Shown: in pieces, positions 1 to 10,429 of the stretch | How the letters are laid out: every line of letters starts with the position of its first letter | How positions within the stretch are numbered: the first letter of the stretch is position 1 | The notes under the pieces: generated by a model | Database searches by the model: none | What the model was told of the DNA's origin: nothing | The model's input: only the letters and a program-made list of their open reading frames with translations | Assembly (NCBI GenBank): GCA_037178625.1 | Contig: CM074135.1 | Span: 2,482,001-2,546,000 of the forward strand | Reading direction: 5' to 3' | Length of the DNA stretch: 64,000 nt | Source of the DNA: Skeletonema tropicum | Lineage: Eukaryota; Bacillariophyta; Thalassiosirophyceae; Thalassiosirales; Thalassiosiraceae | Position numbers and translations under genes: made by a program

Positions 1-234
1 ATCACACTAACTGACACATTTGTACTTCAGTCTGTTAGAGAAATGTTAGCAAGTCTAATAACGCTACATTAATTGCCTTTCACCTTCAATCGCAGAATAA
101 ACTTGAAACGGATGAAGCAAGCTGCTCTGCATCAGTTACTTATGCTGAGAAGATAATGCTTAGCTTCATGGACTGCGAAACCCCTCTGCAACGCTCTGAG
201 AACGCTCTGTCTAGTTTCTGGCAGTGATCATAAT

Positions 235-1610
235 ATGATGTATGACAGCGAAGACGATTTATCATACGCGGAGGCAAGAAGGGAGACAAGGTAGAGAGAA
301 GGGTCGAAAGAGAGTTTCAGGATCTGCTAATTTCTCTGAAGGAAATAATTCCGTATGACAGACTTGGAGTTGTCCGGGCGTCATGACTTTCTGCATAATT
401 TTACCAGCGAGAAGTGGGAGGAGATTGGACGGGATATCTCAAACAATACACGCTTGGAAAGAATTTTATTTACGGCTCATGCTTTGAGTGACGAAGAGAT
501 GTCATTCTTTTTCAGAGGCTTGACAAGAAGCAGCTCGATTCGAACGTTAATCTTCGATGATCATTCTGCAATTGGACCCGATGTAATCAGGAGCATGATG
601 CCTTTTTTGCAGAATGCAAGATCTCTTATTCGATTGAATATTGGTTGTACAATGTGACACGAGAAGGATTCAGCTTGCTTTTGAGGGCACTATCATGTAA
701 CAGTTCACTACAAGAATTTACTTTCATCTATTGTGGGTTGGATTCTAATCAGATTCAGATAGACGATGGCTACATTCCCAACTTGAGAATTCTCTCCTTT
801 CGTGAAAATGAGATTAACGCAGATGCATGTCATCAATTAGCAAAACTGTTGCGAAGGGAAAATGCGACCTTGGAGGAGCTTCATCTTGCAAACAATCGAA
901 TTGATCATGAAGGAATATCAATTCTTGTTAATGCTCTACAAACTAATACATCATAGAAATGGCTAGAATTGTATGACGTCGACATAAGAGATCCATCTCG
1001 TGATAACGAAGGACTTGGCATAGAAGGAATGAAAGTAGTGCTGAAGATGCTGAGTGACATTTCTAGCATCGAATCAACGCTTCAGTCAAATCATACATTG
1101 AAATGGATTACCTTCAGAAAAAAATTCACACCTGCAGTAACTGATGAGGAGGTATATATTATGAGAGTAATCGAACAAATGCTAGCAATAAACAGGAGAA
1201 ATCAGAGTAGGCCAGTTGAAGCTGGTAAAGAAAAAGTAATAATCACTCAGTTGGATAGCGAGGAAAGGGCGGCAATACGTTGCTTGCAAGGGGTGCAACA
1301 TTCAGACAAGCCACTCACTGAGTTAGGTCCTCTATTGCTACCAGAATCCCTAGCATTAGTGTGCAAACACCATGGGCTCAGTGAGTTTTACGGATCATTT
1401 CGTACATCAGTCGCAGATCTGTGGACAAACATCAACAGGGAGATCGTCCTGGAACAAAAGATGGAAGAGATTTCCAAGGAGTTAGATGTCCTCGAAGCTA
1501 AAAGGCTTGAACTTGAGAAACAGAGAGCAGCATTCGGCACAGATATTGCCGCGATCAGGCAAGAGTCTCTTGATGGATCGTTTAGCTCTAAAAGGCAGAG
1601 AATCAGTTGA
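235..1610 (+). pseudogene. Leucine-rich-repeat protein, copy 1, disrupted
   Basis: This is a ribonuclease-inhibitor-like LRR protein with a C-terminal coiled coil. Repeats with the L..L.L..N.I pattern run from about 480 to 960 (for example ATLEELHLANNRIDHEG), followed by the family C-terminal block ALVCKHHGLSEFYGSFRTS and a charged helix ending SSKRQRIS. A likely start is ATG at 235, but the N-terminal acidic part changes frame near 300. A second break near 645 looks like one missing base. A TAG at 954-956 replaces the leucine codon TTG present at the same place in the copy at 46.4-47.7 kb. Two other members of the family lie at 28.4-29.9 kb and 46.4-47.7 kb, and each is broken at different sites. 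The role is unknown; such LRR proteins usually bind other proteins. Confidence 0.6.
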
Positions 1611-1666
1611 ACGTTGAGTTACTTGCATCCTGTCCGTGCTTGCATAATATCATGTACTTACATATC

Positions 1667-1893
1667 TACTAGAACAAATCACCCTTGAGTGCACTCCTGC
1701 CTACCCTTGGTCTGGAAGGTTGCATCGGACCACCTCACTGTATCCCTTGAGAGCAGGGAAGTACAGAGGCGATGACGAGCAAGAACCTCTAGGACCAGTG
1801 CTCGCATGCACCTGAGTGATTACAACGGGGTCACCTCACTTAATTCAATGCGAGCTAAGAAATTAGGGAGGGAAATTAGCGAGGGTTGCTCTG
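1667..1893 (+). repeat. Dispersed repeat copy 1, upstream of helicase-associated gene
   Basis: About 225 bp from TACTAGAACAAATCACC to GAGGGTTGCTC recur nearly unchanged, in the same orientation, at 7402-7748. The homology stops about 8 bp before the start codon of the gene at 1901, so the unit covers what should be that gene's promoter and 5' leader. This copy has one unit of the AATT..GCGAGG motif that is expanded eleven-fold in the other copy. Confidence 0.85.
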
Positions 1894-1900
1894 GGCGCCC

Positions 1901-2485
1901 ATGTCCAAGGGAGGCAACTTTAGCGATATGCTCAAGAAGCGCACGTCCCCATACCTTGAAAACACTTGGGGTAACCATTACAAGGAACTCTGCAAGTTTC
2001 AAGAGGAGAATGGACACTGTTACGTGTTCCGAAATGGAGATCATGCCACTCTTGCTGGATGGGTGCATTGTCAACGCAAGCAAAAGAAGCTCCATGATGA
2101 TGGGAAGCACAGCCAGCTCACCGTGCAGCGTATTGAGCTTCTGGATAAGATTGGCTTCGACTGGAGGCCAAGTGAGTCGGGTGGAATCGAAAAGTTGAGA
2201 TCTCCGGAGCGCAACTTGGAATGGGATCAAATGTTTGAACAGCTTAAGGACTACAAAGAAAAGACCGGCCACTGCTCTCCCAAGAAGAAGGTGCCAAAGA
2301 TTGGGAATTGGGTATCAAGTCAGAGGAGGCTTTGGGCTAGGAATCAGAAGGGTGATGCTACAACCCTCACCGAGGAAAGGATAGCCAAACTTCAGAGTAT
2401 TGGGTTCGAGTTTACCTCTGCCAACGATGAATCGGCAACAGCTGAAGATGATAACTTTTCTGTCTATTCTGATGCGGAGTGCTAA
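1901..2485 (+). CDS. Helicase-associated (HA) domain protein
   Basis: The product is 194 residues and holds two copies of the helicase-associated domain, about residues 20-72 (WGNHYKELCKFQEENGHC ... GWVHCQRKQ ... LDKIGFDWRP) and 105-162 (WDQMFEQLKDYKEKTGHC ... NWVSSQRR ... LQSIGFEF). The repeated W..GH..V/P...LG.WV..QR pattern is diagnostic for this small DNA/RNA-binding-like module. It is very abundant in diatoms, usually as standalone proteins without the helicase. No helicase motifs are present here. The C-terminus is a short acidic tail. I chose ATG 1901 because the frame upstream enters the dispersed repeat and has no other ATG. The exact function is not known. Confidence 0.8.
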   Translation: MSKGGNFSDMLKKRTSPYLENTWGNHYKELCKFQEENGHCYVFRNGDHATLAGWVHCQRKQKKLHDDGKHSQLTVQRIELLDKIGFDWRPSESGGIEKLRSPERNLEWDQMFEQLKDYKEKTGHCSPKKKVPKIGNWVSSQRRLWARNQKGDATTLTEERIAKLQSIGFEFTSANDESATAEDDNFSVYSDAEC

Positions 2486-2597
2486 GGGGAACGAGCAAAA
2501 ATCACAATCAACAAATATCTATTTTACGACCGATGTACACTTTCACGAACAAGACATGTGATTCGAAATATTTCTAGTAATCGACGACTTTCAAACA

Positions 2598-3816
2598 CTA
2601 GGGTAATTTCAAGTCTTTGACTACATCTGCCCATTCTATATCCATGTCGTCCGTAATCTTCAATGGTTTGAAGCTATCTGGCAAAACAGAATCAATGTTA
2701 TTACCGGCTTTTCCACACTCGATTCCCTTCTCGCTCGTGTAACATCCATGTTCAGCCATTAAGTGTGCATGCTCAGGCAAAGATGCCACCAGAGGATTAA
2801 TGAACACTTGAAGTGTAGACCAAAGATGCTGCCCTACAGAGTAGGCTTTACCATCTTCCATTGCAGGAATGATGTCAGTCCTGTGTTTGTCCTTCGATGC
2901 ATATCCTTTCATAATTTGTGACAATTCATCCGAATAGACGAAGCCCATCATTTCCATACGCGCTTTCCACCATCTCTCATCGTGCACTTCAACGTGATGC
3001 CAACCTCCCCAATTACTATGCGTGACAAAAATCAATGCTGCTTTCCGAAAGGCTGTAAAGTAGTTATGTTGAAAGTTTCGTCCAACGTGTTCCAAGAACT
3101 CCACCGACCACGCTACATCCACAGTACGATCCGGCCACCAGGGCCCACGAGAAAAGTCGTGTTCCACAATCATACCTTCCTTCCATTGGGGTAACTTTGG
3201 CAACAACGATTTTGTAACTGCATCGTGACTTCCCTCCACGCATTGTACGAACTCCACGCCATGAGTGACAAACCAAGAGGTCGACGTGCCAATGCCGCAT
3301 CCCACATCCAACAAGCTCTTCACACCTAACCATTCAACCATGTGTTTCCACATTGTTGGTGACACGCCTTGTGGGTCAAACGAGGTAAATCCACCAAGAT
3401 GCGCCTTGTCTTTTTGTGTGAACGATGGTAAGAAAAGATGTGATCATGAGAGAGAGCCCATTCAATATATCTTCTGTCGCAGTATGGTAAATACTCCTCA
3501 AGATAATGAGAAGGATACTATTTTCAATGAACTCACCTCCGTCCCCACCATATATCTTGCGATCAATTTTCTCTGACTCTTCGGAATTAATTCGAACAGA
3601 TGGAAGAGCTACAGCTTTCCCCTGAGGAATGAGCACACCATGTAATGCATTGGACGATGCTGTTGTCTGCCTCAAATTAGTATTTGAATTCTTCACTTCT
3701 GCAAGATGTGAAGTGATTACATATGTGCAACATACAGCGGTGGCAACCGCGAGGGGAAGGCTATAACTTCTGATATCACAGCGATTAGCTGCAATATCCC
3801 TGCCCTTAATCCTCAT
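2598..3816 (-). CDS. Membrane-anchored class I SAM-dependent methyltransferase, two exons
   Basis: Exon 1 (3816-3537) encodes an N-terminal signal anchor (SLPLAVATAVCCTYVIT) and the sequence KIYGGDG. Exon 2 (3409-2598) continues DKAHLGGFTSFDPQGVSPTMW and then the SAM-binding motif LLDVGCGIGTS, the acidic loop EG and a post-II motif (DVAWSVEFLEHVG). The 127-bp intron (3536-3410) has GTGAGT and AAAAAG ends, and joining restores the GDK.HLGGFT.FD..GVSP block that I recognise from diatom methyltransferases of this type. The acceptor substrate is not evident. The anchor suggests a secretory or Golgi membrane location with the catalytic domain lumenal; this is inference. ATG 3816 was chosen because it places the hydrophobic segment correctly at the N-terminus. 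Confidence 0.72.
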
Positions 3817-4433
3817 TGGATCTGTATTGGTAGTGATAGGGGTTAGTAGTGAGTAGAGCTTGGCGCTTCGTAGGGCAATGCACAAGGCAGCAGCATGCAG
3901 TTGCAGCAGCAGCAGGTTGGTGAACGAATTGGTGAACGAATCTCCTAGGAGTCTCCTACTTAGGACACAAGCGTGAATGATCTTCAATTCAGGGCACACA
4001 TTGGATCAGATTGGATCTTCGTACCTATCTCAACTTCCACATCTTTTTTACTTAGCCAGGGGGGATAATTAATTCCTACGTATAGATATATATATCCTCC
4101 AGCAAATGGCCCTTGCGGTTTCAACCTGAGAGAGGTACTTACCTGCTTACTTCAACCTGCTTCTATCTTAAGTTGTACGATATATAGCCTCTCCAGCTTG
4201 CGTTGTTCGACTGCAAGTCGTAGCTTCAAGAGATATTTCGCAAGAGCAATTAGTTAGGGGCGTTTGTGGGATTGGAATCAGGAAGAAGCTGCAACCTTAG
4301 CAGAGTGAGGGTAGCAGAGGCGGCAGAGGTTGACAACTTCTTCAGTGTACATATTGGGGAGAGAAGAGAGTAATAGTAACTTTCCTTCTGCATCCTCTAC
4401 TTTAATGAGAAAGATAGGGATGAGCATATCTAC
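3817..4433. other. Intergenic, no gene seen
   Basis: This stretch between two minus-strand genes holds the promoter of the methyltransferase and scattered AT-rich sequence (TATAGATATATATA near 4082). I see no conserved open frame or RNA gene. Confidence 0.5.
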
Positions 4434-5006
4434 TTATACAACTAATGCATTTGCACAAACAAGATCATGATGTCTGCGAACTCGGCTTATCCGCCTCTTG
4501 TCTTCCTCGTTCTTCAATGGTTCCTCCTCTTGATCTCGCTCTTGTAAATTCTGTAGCATTTTTATTTCGTTTGATACCCTCCAACACCAATCCTCTAATG
4601 CAAACCGGTCGTAGTCTTCAGAGCAGTAGTAGAGCAGAGACTTCTCTTCCTCTGTTGTTACTGGGCGGTAGTGCGTGTCAGTAACAATGTGCGAGCTAAA
4701 CATTTCGTCAATGAATCGGACTCGATGGGTTCGACGCAACTCATTTGCGACTGAGTTCACAGAATGAATCACTTCTATGGCGTCAAGTTGCTGATGCTTC
4801 CGGATTAGTGCCAAACAGCTGTCTCCGCACTGCTCTGTAGAATCACATGATTCTTCATCTTCATCCTTACCAAAGCTTTCTCTGTCGCGATTGCGATAGG
4901 TTCTCGAAAGGTCATCTTTTTCGTTACAGTGAGCTGGTGAAACGGCCACCTTCTTCGAAGAATGAAAAGATGGCCGCAAAAAGTCGATGTTAAAGAGCTG
5001 ATACAT
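4434..5006 (-). CDS. Diatom-type hypothetical protein with YY-D-RF motif
   Basis: The product is 190 residues with no membrane segment or signal peptide. Its middle (about 88-135) reads RVRFIDEMFSSHIV ... YRPVTTEEEKSLLYYCSED followed by YDRFALED. This matches a short motif that recurs in many stramenopile and diatom proteins of unknown function: a V.F.E...V..I....RP.T..E...L.YS..D..RF pattern. The rest is low-complexity and charged, with an acidic stretch (KDEDEESCDS) and an E/R-rich C-terminus. It is probably soluble and intracellular. The start at 5006 is the first ATG in frame. No function can be assigned. Confidence 0.6.
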   Translation of the reverse strand: MYQLFNIDFLRPSFHSSKKVAVSPAHCNEKDDLSRTYRNRDRESFGKDEDEESCDSTEQCGDSCLALIRKHQQLDAIEVIHSVNSVANELRRTHRVRFIDEMFSSHIVTDTHYRPVTTEEEKSLLYYCSEDYDRFALEDWCWRVSNEIKMLQNLQERDQEEEPLKNEEDKRRISRVRRHHDLVCANALVV

Positions 5007-5873
5007 TGCCTACGGTTTGCCCAAACAGGAGCATAATGAGTGAGCAGGATGTTTTGCGTGCACAATCAACATCAGGAGGGGTCAGGAGACGACGGGACTT
5101 CATTTTTTGCAATTGCAAGCAGGAGGGGGCGTTCGGGTTCGTGGTGGGAGCATGAGAACTCAATGAACAAAGTTCATTATCTGTGAATACCGCTCGAAAC
5201 TCGAGCTGTCCTAAACATCGCTCCTCAAAAAAGAAAAAAAAACGGCGGCCTTGCGGCAGTAGCAAGGCAGTAGCGCTGCATGCACAGAGTTTATCTTGGA
5301 ATTTAGTAGAGTTAGTCTGGCAGATTGCTCACTCTTGGAGTTCATGCACAATAGACATCATAATATAACTTATATGCCTTTTTCGTATCAAGCCCTCCCT
5401 ACTGATTCCGATATTCAAGTGTCTTGCCAGCGAAAAAAGGAGTCCTTATTTCTTTCCTCCTTCCTTACTCTCAGAGAAGAAGAAGTAAAGATGCTTGTTT
5501 TGACGTTTGTTGTCGTTTGCATTGAAGTAAGGCTTCATCTGATCGCTGTTGCGTCCAAAACAGTGTCAAGTACATGTAATCCCTATTCACTTATTCTTGA
5601 TGTGCTTGAGCTTTTTTCTTATTTTCAGAGCAAAGCACACAAAGTAATTAGTAATAGTATTATTCCCTTTTGTTCTTTACATTCTACATTTACATACAAG
5701 ATGAACACATACTTACACAGACTTATTTGTCTGGTGCCGGAGTAATTTGTCATGCAAATTATTAAGAGTTCATCCCACGCCTCTGTTGTACACCATAAGT
5801 ACATACACCACACACCCCTCAAGACGATACCACGAGATCCCGCACCATGTCCTCGTACGAAAATAACATAGAA
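5007..5873. other. Intergenic, no gene seen
   Basis: An open frame at 5296-5745 has no codon or compositional signal of coding, and its opposite strand is also open. I see only AT-rich sequence and an A-rich run near 5230. Confidence 0.5.
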
Positions 5874-6578
5874 TTAATTATTCTTCTGATATTCTGCATC
5901 TCGATATTCTTCATCTCCGTCTTCTTCTCCAACAGCCTGAAATTTGCAGCAGTAGCAATAATTCAAAAATAATACTTCCGACAATTTCATAAGTGCCGAG
6001 TACACTGACGTTGTGATATTAAATGCCGCAGGAGCTTCGAGTGTGTACATGCTTGTTGTTTTTTCAAACGTTCCTTTAAGCACCATTGATAGCAAAATCT
6101 GTGGGGCGTCTTCAACTGCGACTGCAAATAGAGGCAGCCACGAGAACGGTGTTGTGTGCCTGAAGACAATTTGATACTGTTTTATCAAATGGGATATCGT
6201 GGCCATCACTGAAGATACAAGCAACGCGAGCGTTGCTTGGGCATACATACCTCCGCTGACATCGATGCCATGGAGAACGAAGCATTTGTATGTAAACCAC
6301 CAGTCCGTTAAGAGATCGAAGTCATCGGCTACGGAGTTCACCCAAATAGCCATCAACTTCTCGCGATACTTTTTTCGCTCCTCGAATTCAGGCCCTTCCT
6401 TAGGTCTTATGAAGGGATTAGAATGCTCGAATCGGCATTTGAGGGAACGGGTTTTGATTGAGTAGAGGAGGAAACCAACGACCATTGTTACAAGAAAGAC
6501 GTCGATACTGATAGTTCCATTTGAACAGAGGTAATAGTGCAATCGCTGCGGAGTGAATACGATAGTATTGCTTAACAT
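5874..6578 (-). CDS. Multi-pass membrane protein, unknown
   Basis: The 234-residue product has about four hydrophobic segments: IDVFLVTMVVGFLLYSI near residue 25, ATLALLVSSVMATI near 125, FSWLPLFAVAVEDAPQILL near 155, and ALMKLSEVLFLNYCYC near 205. Between the first two are the motifs WVNSVADDFDLLTDWWFTY and GIDVSGG. The pairing of a D..TDWWF segment with a later VEDAPQILLS segment resembles the layout of XK-related or similar lipid-scrambling membrane proteins, but this is only a weak likeness. The C-terminus is acidic. No intron is needed. Confidence 0.5.
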   Translation of the reverse strand: MLSNTIVFTPQRLHYYLCSNGTISIDVFLVTMVVGFLLYSIKTRSLKCRFEHSNPFIRPKEGPEFEERKKYREKLMAIWVNSVADDFDLLTDWWFTYKCFVLHGIDVSGGMYAQATLALLVSSVMATISHLIKQYQIVFRHTTPFSWLPLFAVAVEDAPQILLSMVLKGTFEKTTSMYTLEAPAAFNITTSVYSALMKLSEVLFLNYCYCCKFQAVGEEDGDEEYRDAEYQKNN

Positions 6579-7401
6579 ATATCTACTTGGTTATTAATAA
6601 AATCTACGTGTAAACAAGCGCATGGGAAACTCCGCTACTTCAAGAGAAGTAGCCTGAAAACCCACACGATGGTCTTCTGTTGATTGCTGTGACGGACGGA
6701 CGAAAGAAGGCTGCAGGAAAAATGACCGCAACAAGGCCTGCCTGAATATATGAAGGGAAAGGCGTTGTTGTTGCCATTCTTTGTTGCAGCTTCTTTAGCT
6801 TGGAACGAGAGGATAAGTAGCAGCTGATTTAAGTCCAGTACGAAGAGTACTTGACACCATAAGTAGCTGACTACACCTTTTGACAACCTTTGGCGATCAA
6901 CAGAGAAACCATCTTATTTGTGTCGCTAAGGACACATCTGATTCACGGACACCTCCGTCACTCCCTCTCTATGCGCTCTTATCGACGAGCATGAGAACTC
7001 AATGAACAAATTAATGCTGCGTAGGAACTCCTACAGAATGTGATTTTGTCATTCTGGAGCGGGCTTCTGTAAAGCCTGTAACGAACCATGATATTTTGAG
7101 CCGCCGAGCGCTGTCAACAATATTCCGCAAAGGGAAAAAATCCACGATGATGGATCTCACAGTAAGGAAATAGAAAGAATAAAGATAGTAATAGAGTACT
7201 CCAGTTGACGTGAGGTCGATCCCTATCTAGACAAATGCTTAGAGATAAGTGGCTTTGAGATAGTCAACATGATAACAAACGAAGCACCGGTACAACAATT
7301 TACGGCCTGTAAGGAGTTTCAATTTGTGCAACGTGTACATCTTGTGCTGATTTACCGAGACTAAATAAATAAATACAAAGTTAATCAGATTAGAAATCTG
7401 T
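6579..7401. other. Intergenic, no gene seen
   Basis: A short minus-strand frame at 6635-6886 has no recognisable content. No RNA gene or repeat family was recognised in this stretch. Confidence 0.45.
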
Positions 7402-7748
7402 TACTAGAACAAATCACCGTTGAGTGCACTCCTGCCTACCCTTGGTCTGGAAGGTTGCATCGGACCACCTCAGTGTATCCCTTGAGAGCAGGGAAGTACA
7501 GAGGCGATGACGCGCAAGAACCTCTAGGTCCAGTGCTCAGGACAACGGGGTCACCTCACTTTATTCAATGCGAGATATAAGAAATTAGGGAGGGAATTTT
7601 GGCGAGGAATTTTGGCGAGGAATTTTGGCGAGGAATTTTGGCGAGGAATTTTGGCGAGGAATTTTGGCGAGGAATTTTGGCGAGGAATTTTGGCGAGGAA
7701 TTTTGGCGAGGAATTTTGGCGAGGAATTTTGGCGAGGGTTGCTCCTGC
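7402..7748 (+). repeat. Dispersed repeat copy 2 with expanded minisatellite
   Basis: This is a direct copy of the sequence at 1667-1893, with about 95 percent identity by eye and small differences such as GTTGAG for CTTGAG. It is lengthened by an internal tandem array. No helicase-associated gene follows it, so the duplication carried only the 5' flank of that gene. Confidence 0.85.
7595..7737 (+). repeat. 13-bp minisatellite, 11 copies
   Basis: The unit AATTTTGGCGAGG is repeated eleven times without interruption over 143 bp. The related copy at about 1875 contains a single diverged unit, so the array expanded after the duplication. Confidence 0.97.
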
Positions 7749-7913
7749 CTGCCTATTCTAGTCTAGGGAGTAGTGAATAAAATAATCTATCTATCTATTT
7801 TAGTCACTATATTCTCTCTCTAGAGGAATAGGAGTAGTTACTTACGCTACCTACAGAGAGAGAGGCTGTGTGACAGACTGTGACAAAGAAGTTGCCATGC
7901 AAAAATTGCGCCG

Positions 7914-8037
7914 GGTTCGATCTGTTACATCGAATCCTTGGATTTCGGAATCCTAGGATTCCTGCTCCTAAATAATCACGGGAACCGTGTCCGAATCCTA
8001 GGATTCGATAAAACATGACGTCCGAATCCTAGGATTC
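7914..8037. repeat. Palindrome cluster A (GAATCCTAGGATTC)
   Basis: The perfect 14-bp palindrome GAATCCTAGGATTC occurs at 7948-7961, 7993-8006 and 8024-8037, with a variant (GAATCCTTGGATTT) near 7932. The edge CTGTTACATCGAATCC at 7922-7937 is found inverted at the far edge of cluster C (13138-13153), so clusters A and C face each other across the transposon nest. Confidence 0.85.
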
Positions 8038-8768
8038 TGGATTGATGAAGCAACGCCTACTAGAGAGGGCTACTGCTGCAGCAACAACATAGCAGATACT
8101 TACTTCACATTATTTTAGATTATTATGCCGACGATGTTCTCTCGACCGTTATTATTCTCGGCGCTACCATCGCCAATACACACGTTGACCGACATAATTT
8201 AATTTTCACATCCAGAGTACGCAATAATCAGCACTCGAGATAGCCGATAACAACAAAGTCAATAACAACAAATGAGTTGTTATTCATGTACCATTCAATC
8301 ATACGCTTCTAATGGATGTGCATGTCTTGGTGGTACATACTACAGAGTTTAAAGTATCAGATAGACTATGTTATTATTAATTGTTGGTATGTGATGTAAA
8401 TTATTAGAAGTAATACTTGATAGATGTCATATTCCCCTCAATCTATCATTAATATGGCTCCCACGGATGCATGTTATCGTAATAATGAATTTGTAATGCT
8501 TGTTTGATCGATATCTTCGCCGTTTGCATTGAATTGTAGTTGATTGTTGTGTTCGACGGAAACGAATAATTATGCAAACTTTTTGTACCGTGTAGGCGAC
8601 GTCGTGGCGTTTCCTTCCGCTCCAGATGACTAAGCCATCGTCTTTAATCATATTAGAGGCGAGGGAGCGGGTTGGTTGCCTTTGCAATTACTTGATGCCC
8701 CTCCTTCTCTACTGCTGCATAGCAGCGATATCGTAATGTAGGTGTCTTCATCTTCGCCCATCAATCAT

Positions 8769-8875
8769 CAATCCAAGGATTCGATGGATCAGAGCCGGCG
8801 AATCCTAGGATTCGGAGCAGGAATCCTAGGATTCGGAGGCAGGAATCCTAGGATTCGGACAATCCAAGGATTCGA
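8769..8875. repeat. Palindrome cluster B (GAATCCTAGGATTC)
   Basis: Perfect copies of the palindrome lie at 8800-8813, 8821-8834 and 8843-8856, flanked on each side by the variant AATCCAAGGATTCGATG. The cluster abuts the left inverted repeat of the element starting near 8883. Confidence 0.85.
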
Positions 8876-9119
8876 TGTGCAGCTATAAAGGCCGTGCGCC
8901 GCGCCAAAATCTTCGGTTTTTGGAACCGGAGCCTTTTTTCAATTTTTTTTGTTAGTGAAATGCTCTAGCTTTGGGCCACAATGGCCAAAATTATATTTTG
9001 GGGAGTTGCCGGATATGCTTTTCCAGTATCACCATCCTTTTGTCGACCATGATGGGGGTTCTATACATATGTTGCCTGTAAAATAATTCCAATGCTCCGC
9101 TGAGAAATGCATGTGAGAG

Positions 9120-10130
9120 TAGCGTAATGGAATTTCAAAAGGGTGAAATTTCACTACTGCAACTTTCGTGAAATTTACAGGGTGAAAGTTGCACCAATTT
9201 TGGCCAACAATGAAATTTCACAAAAATTCTGGCGCGAACGGATGGTACTGAACCAACACGTAGCACAAAAATAACCTAAGACCCTTCATTCCACCAACCA
9301 CCAAACCCCAAAGAACACCACGCACCGCAACTTATGATCCGTGAACGTTTCAATATGGATGGTGTTGATCCCAGCGGACTGAAGGTTGGTTTACTCGATG
9401 AGCATCACTTGATGTGTTTCCTCTGTGACCCAAACTCTCGTGTGTGGAGGGAGTTGTTCTACCTGCAGACTAACAAGGCTGCGCTCGTAAGGAAGATGAT
9501 CGAGTGGTATGTGCCTTTGGGTGAAGATGGTTCTGATGAGATGCGGAGGAGAGTTAAAAAGGATTTTGAGGACTTTGATACTCAAAACAATGACTGGTTT
9601 CATTCTTTTGACGTTCCACTTCCATCGCTTCCATCTTTGGAACAGCTGCAACAGAACAACAAGTCTTTTAGTATCAAAAATGTGGTACAGTATGTGGAAT
9701 CAACTGGTGCTATTTCTGGTCGCATCACGTGGTTTGAATGTTATGCAGGATCATCTGACTTCTATCGATTGGTTGCTAAGCCTCTAATGTCTATGGGAAC
9801 TGTCGGATCGATGGATTGTGAGCGTAGGGCCAAACCTCTGAAGAACAGCATTCTTGTGAAGGATAGGAATAGGATGAAGGATCCAACTGGTGTTGCACTT
9901 CTTCGAGGGAAGGAAAACCTCCGTCATATCATGGATGCGAAGAAGATGCTTGGAAAGAAGCTTGCTGACAGTCTCTCTTAGAGTGATGTGTTGACTGCAG
10001 AGTGCAAAGTATTACGACTATCTCAGGATAAGCTAGAGTGAAATTTAATCCCTTGAAATTTCTGAAATTTCTGAAATTTCAACCTGCAATTTTCAACCCC
10101 CTCCAAAAATGGTGAAATTCCATTACGCTA
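9120..10130 (+). mobile_element. hAT-type DNA transposon, 1,011 bp, with TSD
   Basis: The termini are 18-bp perfect inverted repeats TAGCGTAATGGAATTTCA (9120-9137 and 10113-10130). They are flanked by the 8-bp direct duplication TGTGAGAG (9112-9119 and 10131-10138). An 8-bp duplication and T/CA-G type ends are the hallmarks of the hAT superfamily. Both ends carry many subterminal copies of TGAAATTTC, the usual transposase-binding type of array. The internal gene encodes only the C-terminal part of a transposase, so this copy is probably non-autonomous. The intact ends imply a fairly recent insertion. Confidence 0.88.
9334..9981 (+). CDS. hAT transposase C-terminal (dimerisation-domain) fragment
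   Basis: The 215-residue product ends with a region (about 130-210) of the hAT C-terminal dimerisation type: WFECYAGSSDFYRLVAKPLM, then GSMDCERRAKPLKNSILVK and RNRMKDPTGVALLRGKENLR. In this family the pattern is (S)ER.FS..K.I...LRN.M....L..LALL. The N-terminal zinc finger and the DDE/RNase H core that complete transposases have upstream are missing. The open frame starts with ATG at 9334 inside an intact hAT element and runs without interruption. It could be a repressor-like derivative, or a remnant trans-mobilised by a full-length relative. Confidence 0.7.
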   Translation: MIRERFNMDGVDPSGLKVGLLDEHHLMCFLCDPNSRVWRELFYLQTNKAALVRKMIEWYVPLGEDGSDEMRRRVKKDFEDFDTQNNDWFHSFDVPLPSLPSLEQLQQNNKSFSIKNVVQYVESTGAISGRITWFECYAGSSDFYRLVAKPLMSMGTVGSMDCERRAKPLKNSILVKDRNRMKDPTGVALLRGKENLRHIMDAKKMLGKKLADSLS

Positions 10131-10429
10131 TGTGAGAGTCCACTAGCTTTTTGCTGCACAAATTTGGCAGGCCATCAGCCATCAAAGCTAGTACCAAGCT
10201 AGAGAGCACCTTCAAATGCATATCTCGACGAAAATATAAGGCTTAACCACCTGCCCCTCAGTATATATACTCTCATAATAGTCACCTAAAGGATAGTATC
10301 TCGGGACAAGCATGTAAACCACTTCCCTGAAACTTAATTTTGGTCACCATGGCCCAAAGCTAGAGCATTTCACTAACAAAAAAATTGCGGGAAATGCTCC
10401 GGTTCCAAAAAATCGACGCGCACGGCCTT

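Noticed and set aside
954..956. Reassigned TAG codon for the whole organism
   Set aside because: Intact genes here end with TAG as well as TAA and TGA (for example 14946-14948 and 49123-49125 TAG), so a general reassignment of TAG is excluded.
5296..5745. 149-residue open frame
   Set aside because: It has no recognisable domain and a composition like translated AT-rich noncoding DNA, with overlapping frames on the other strand.
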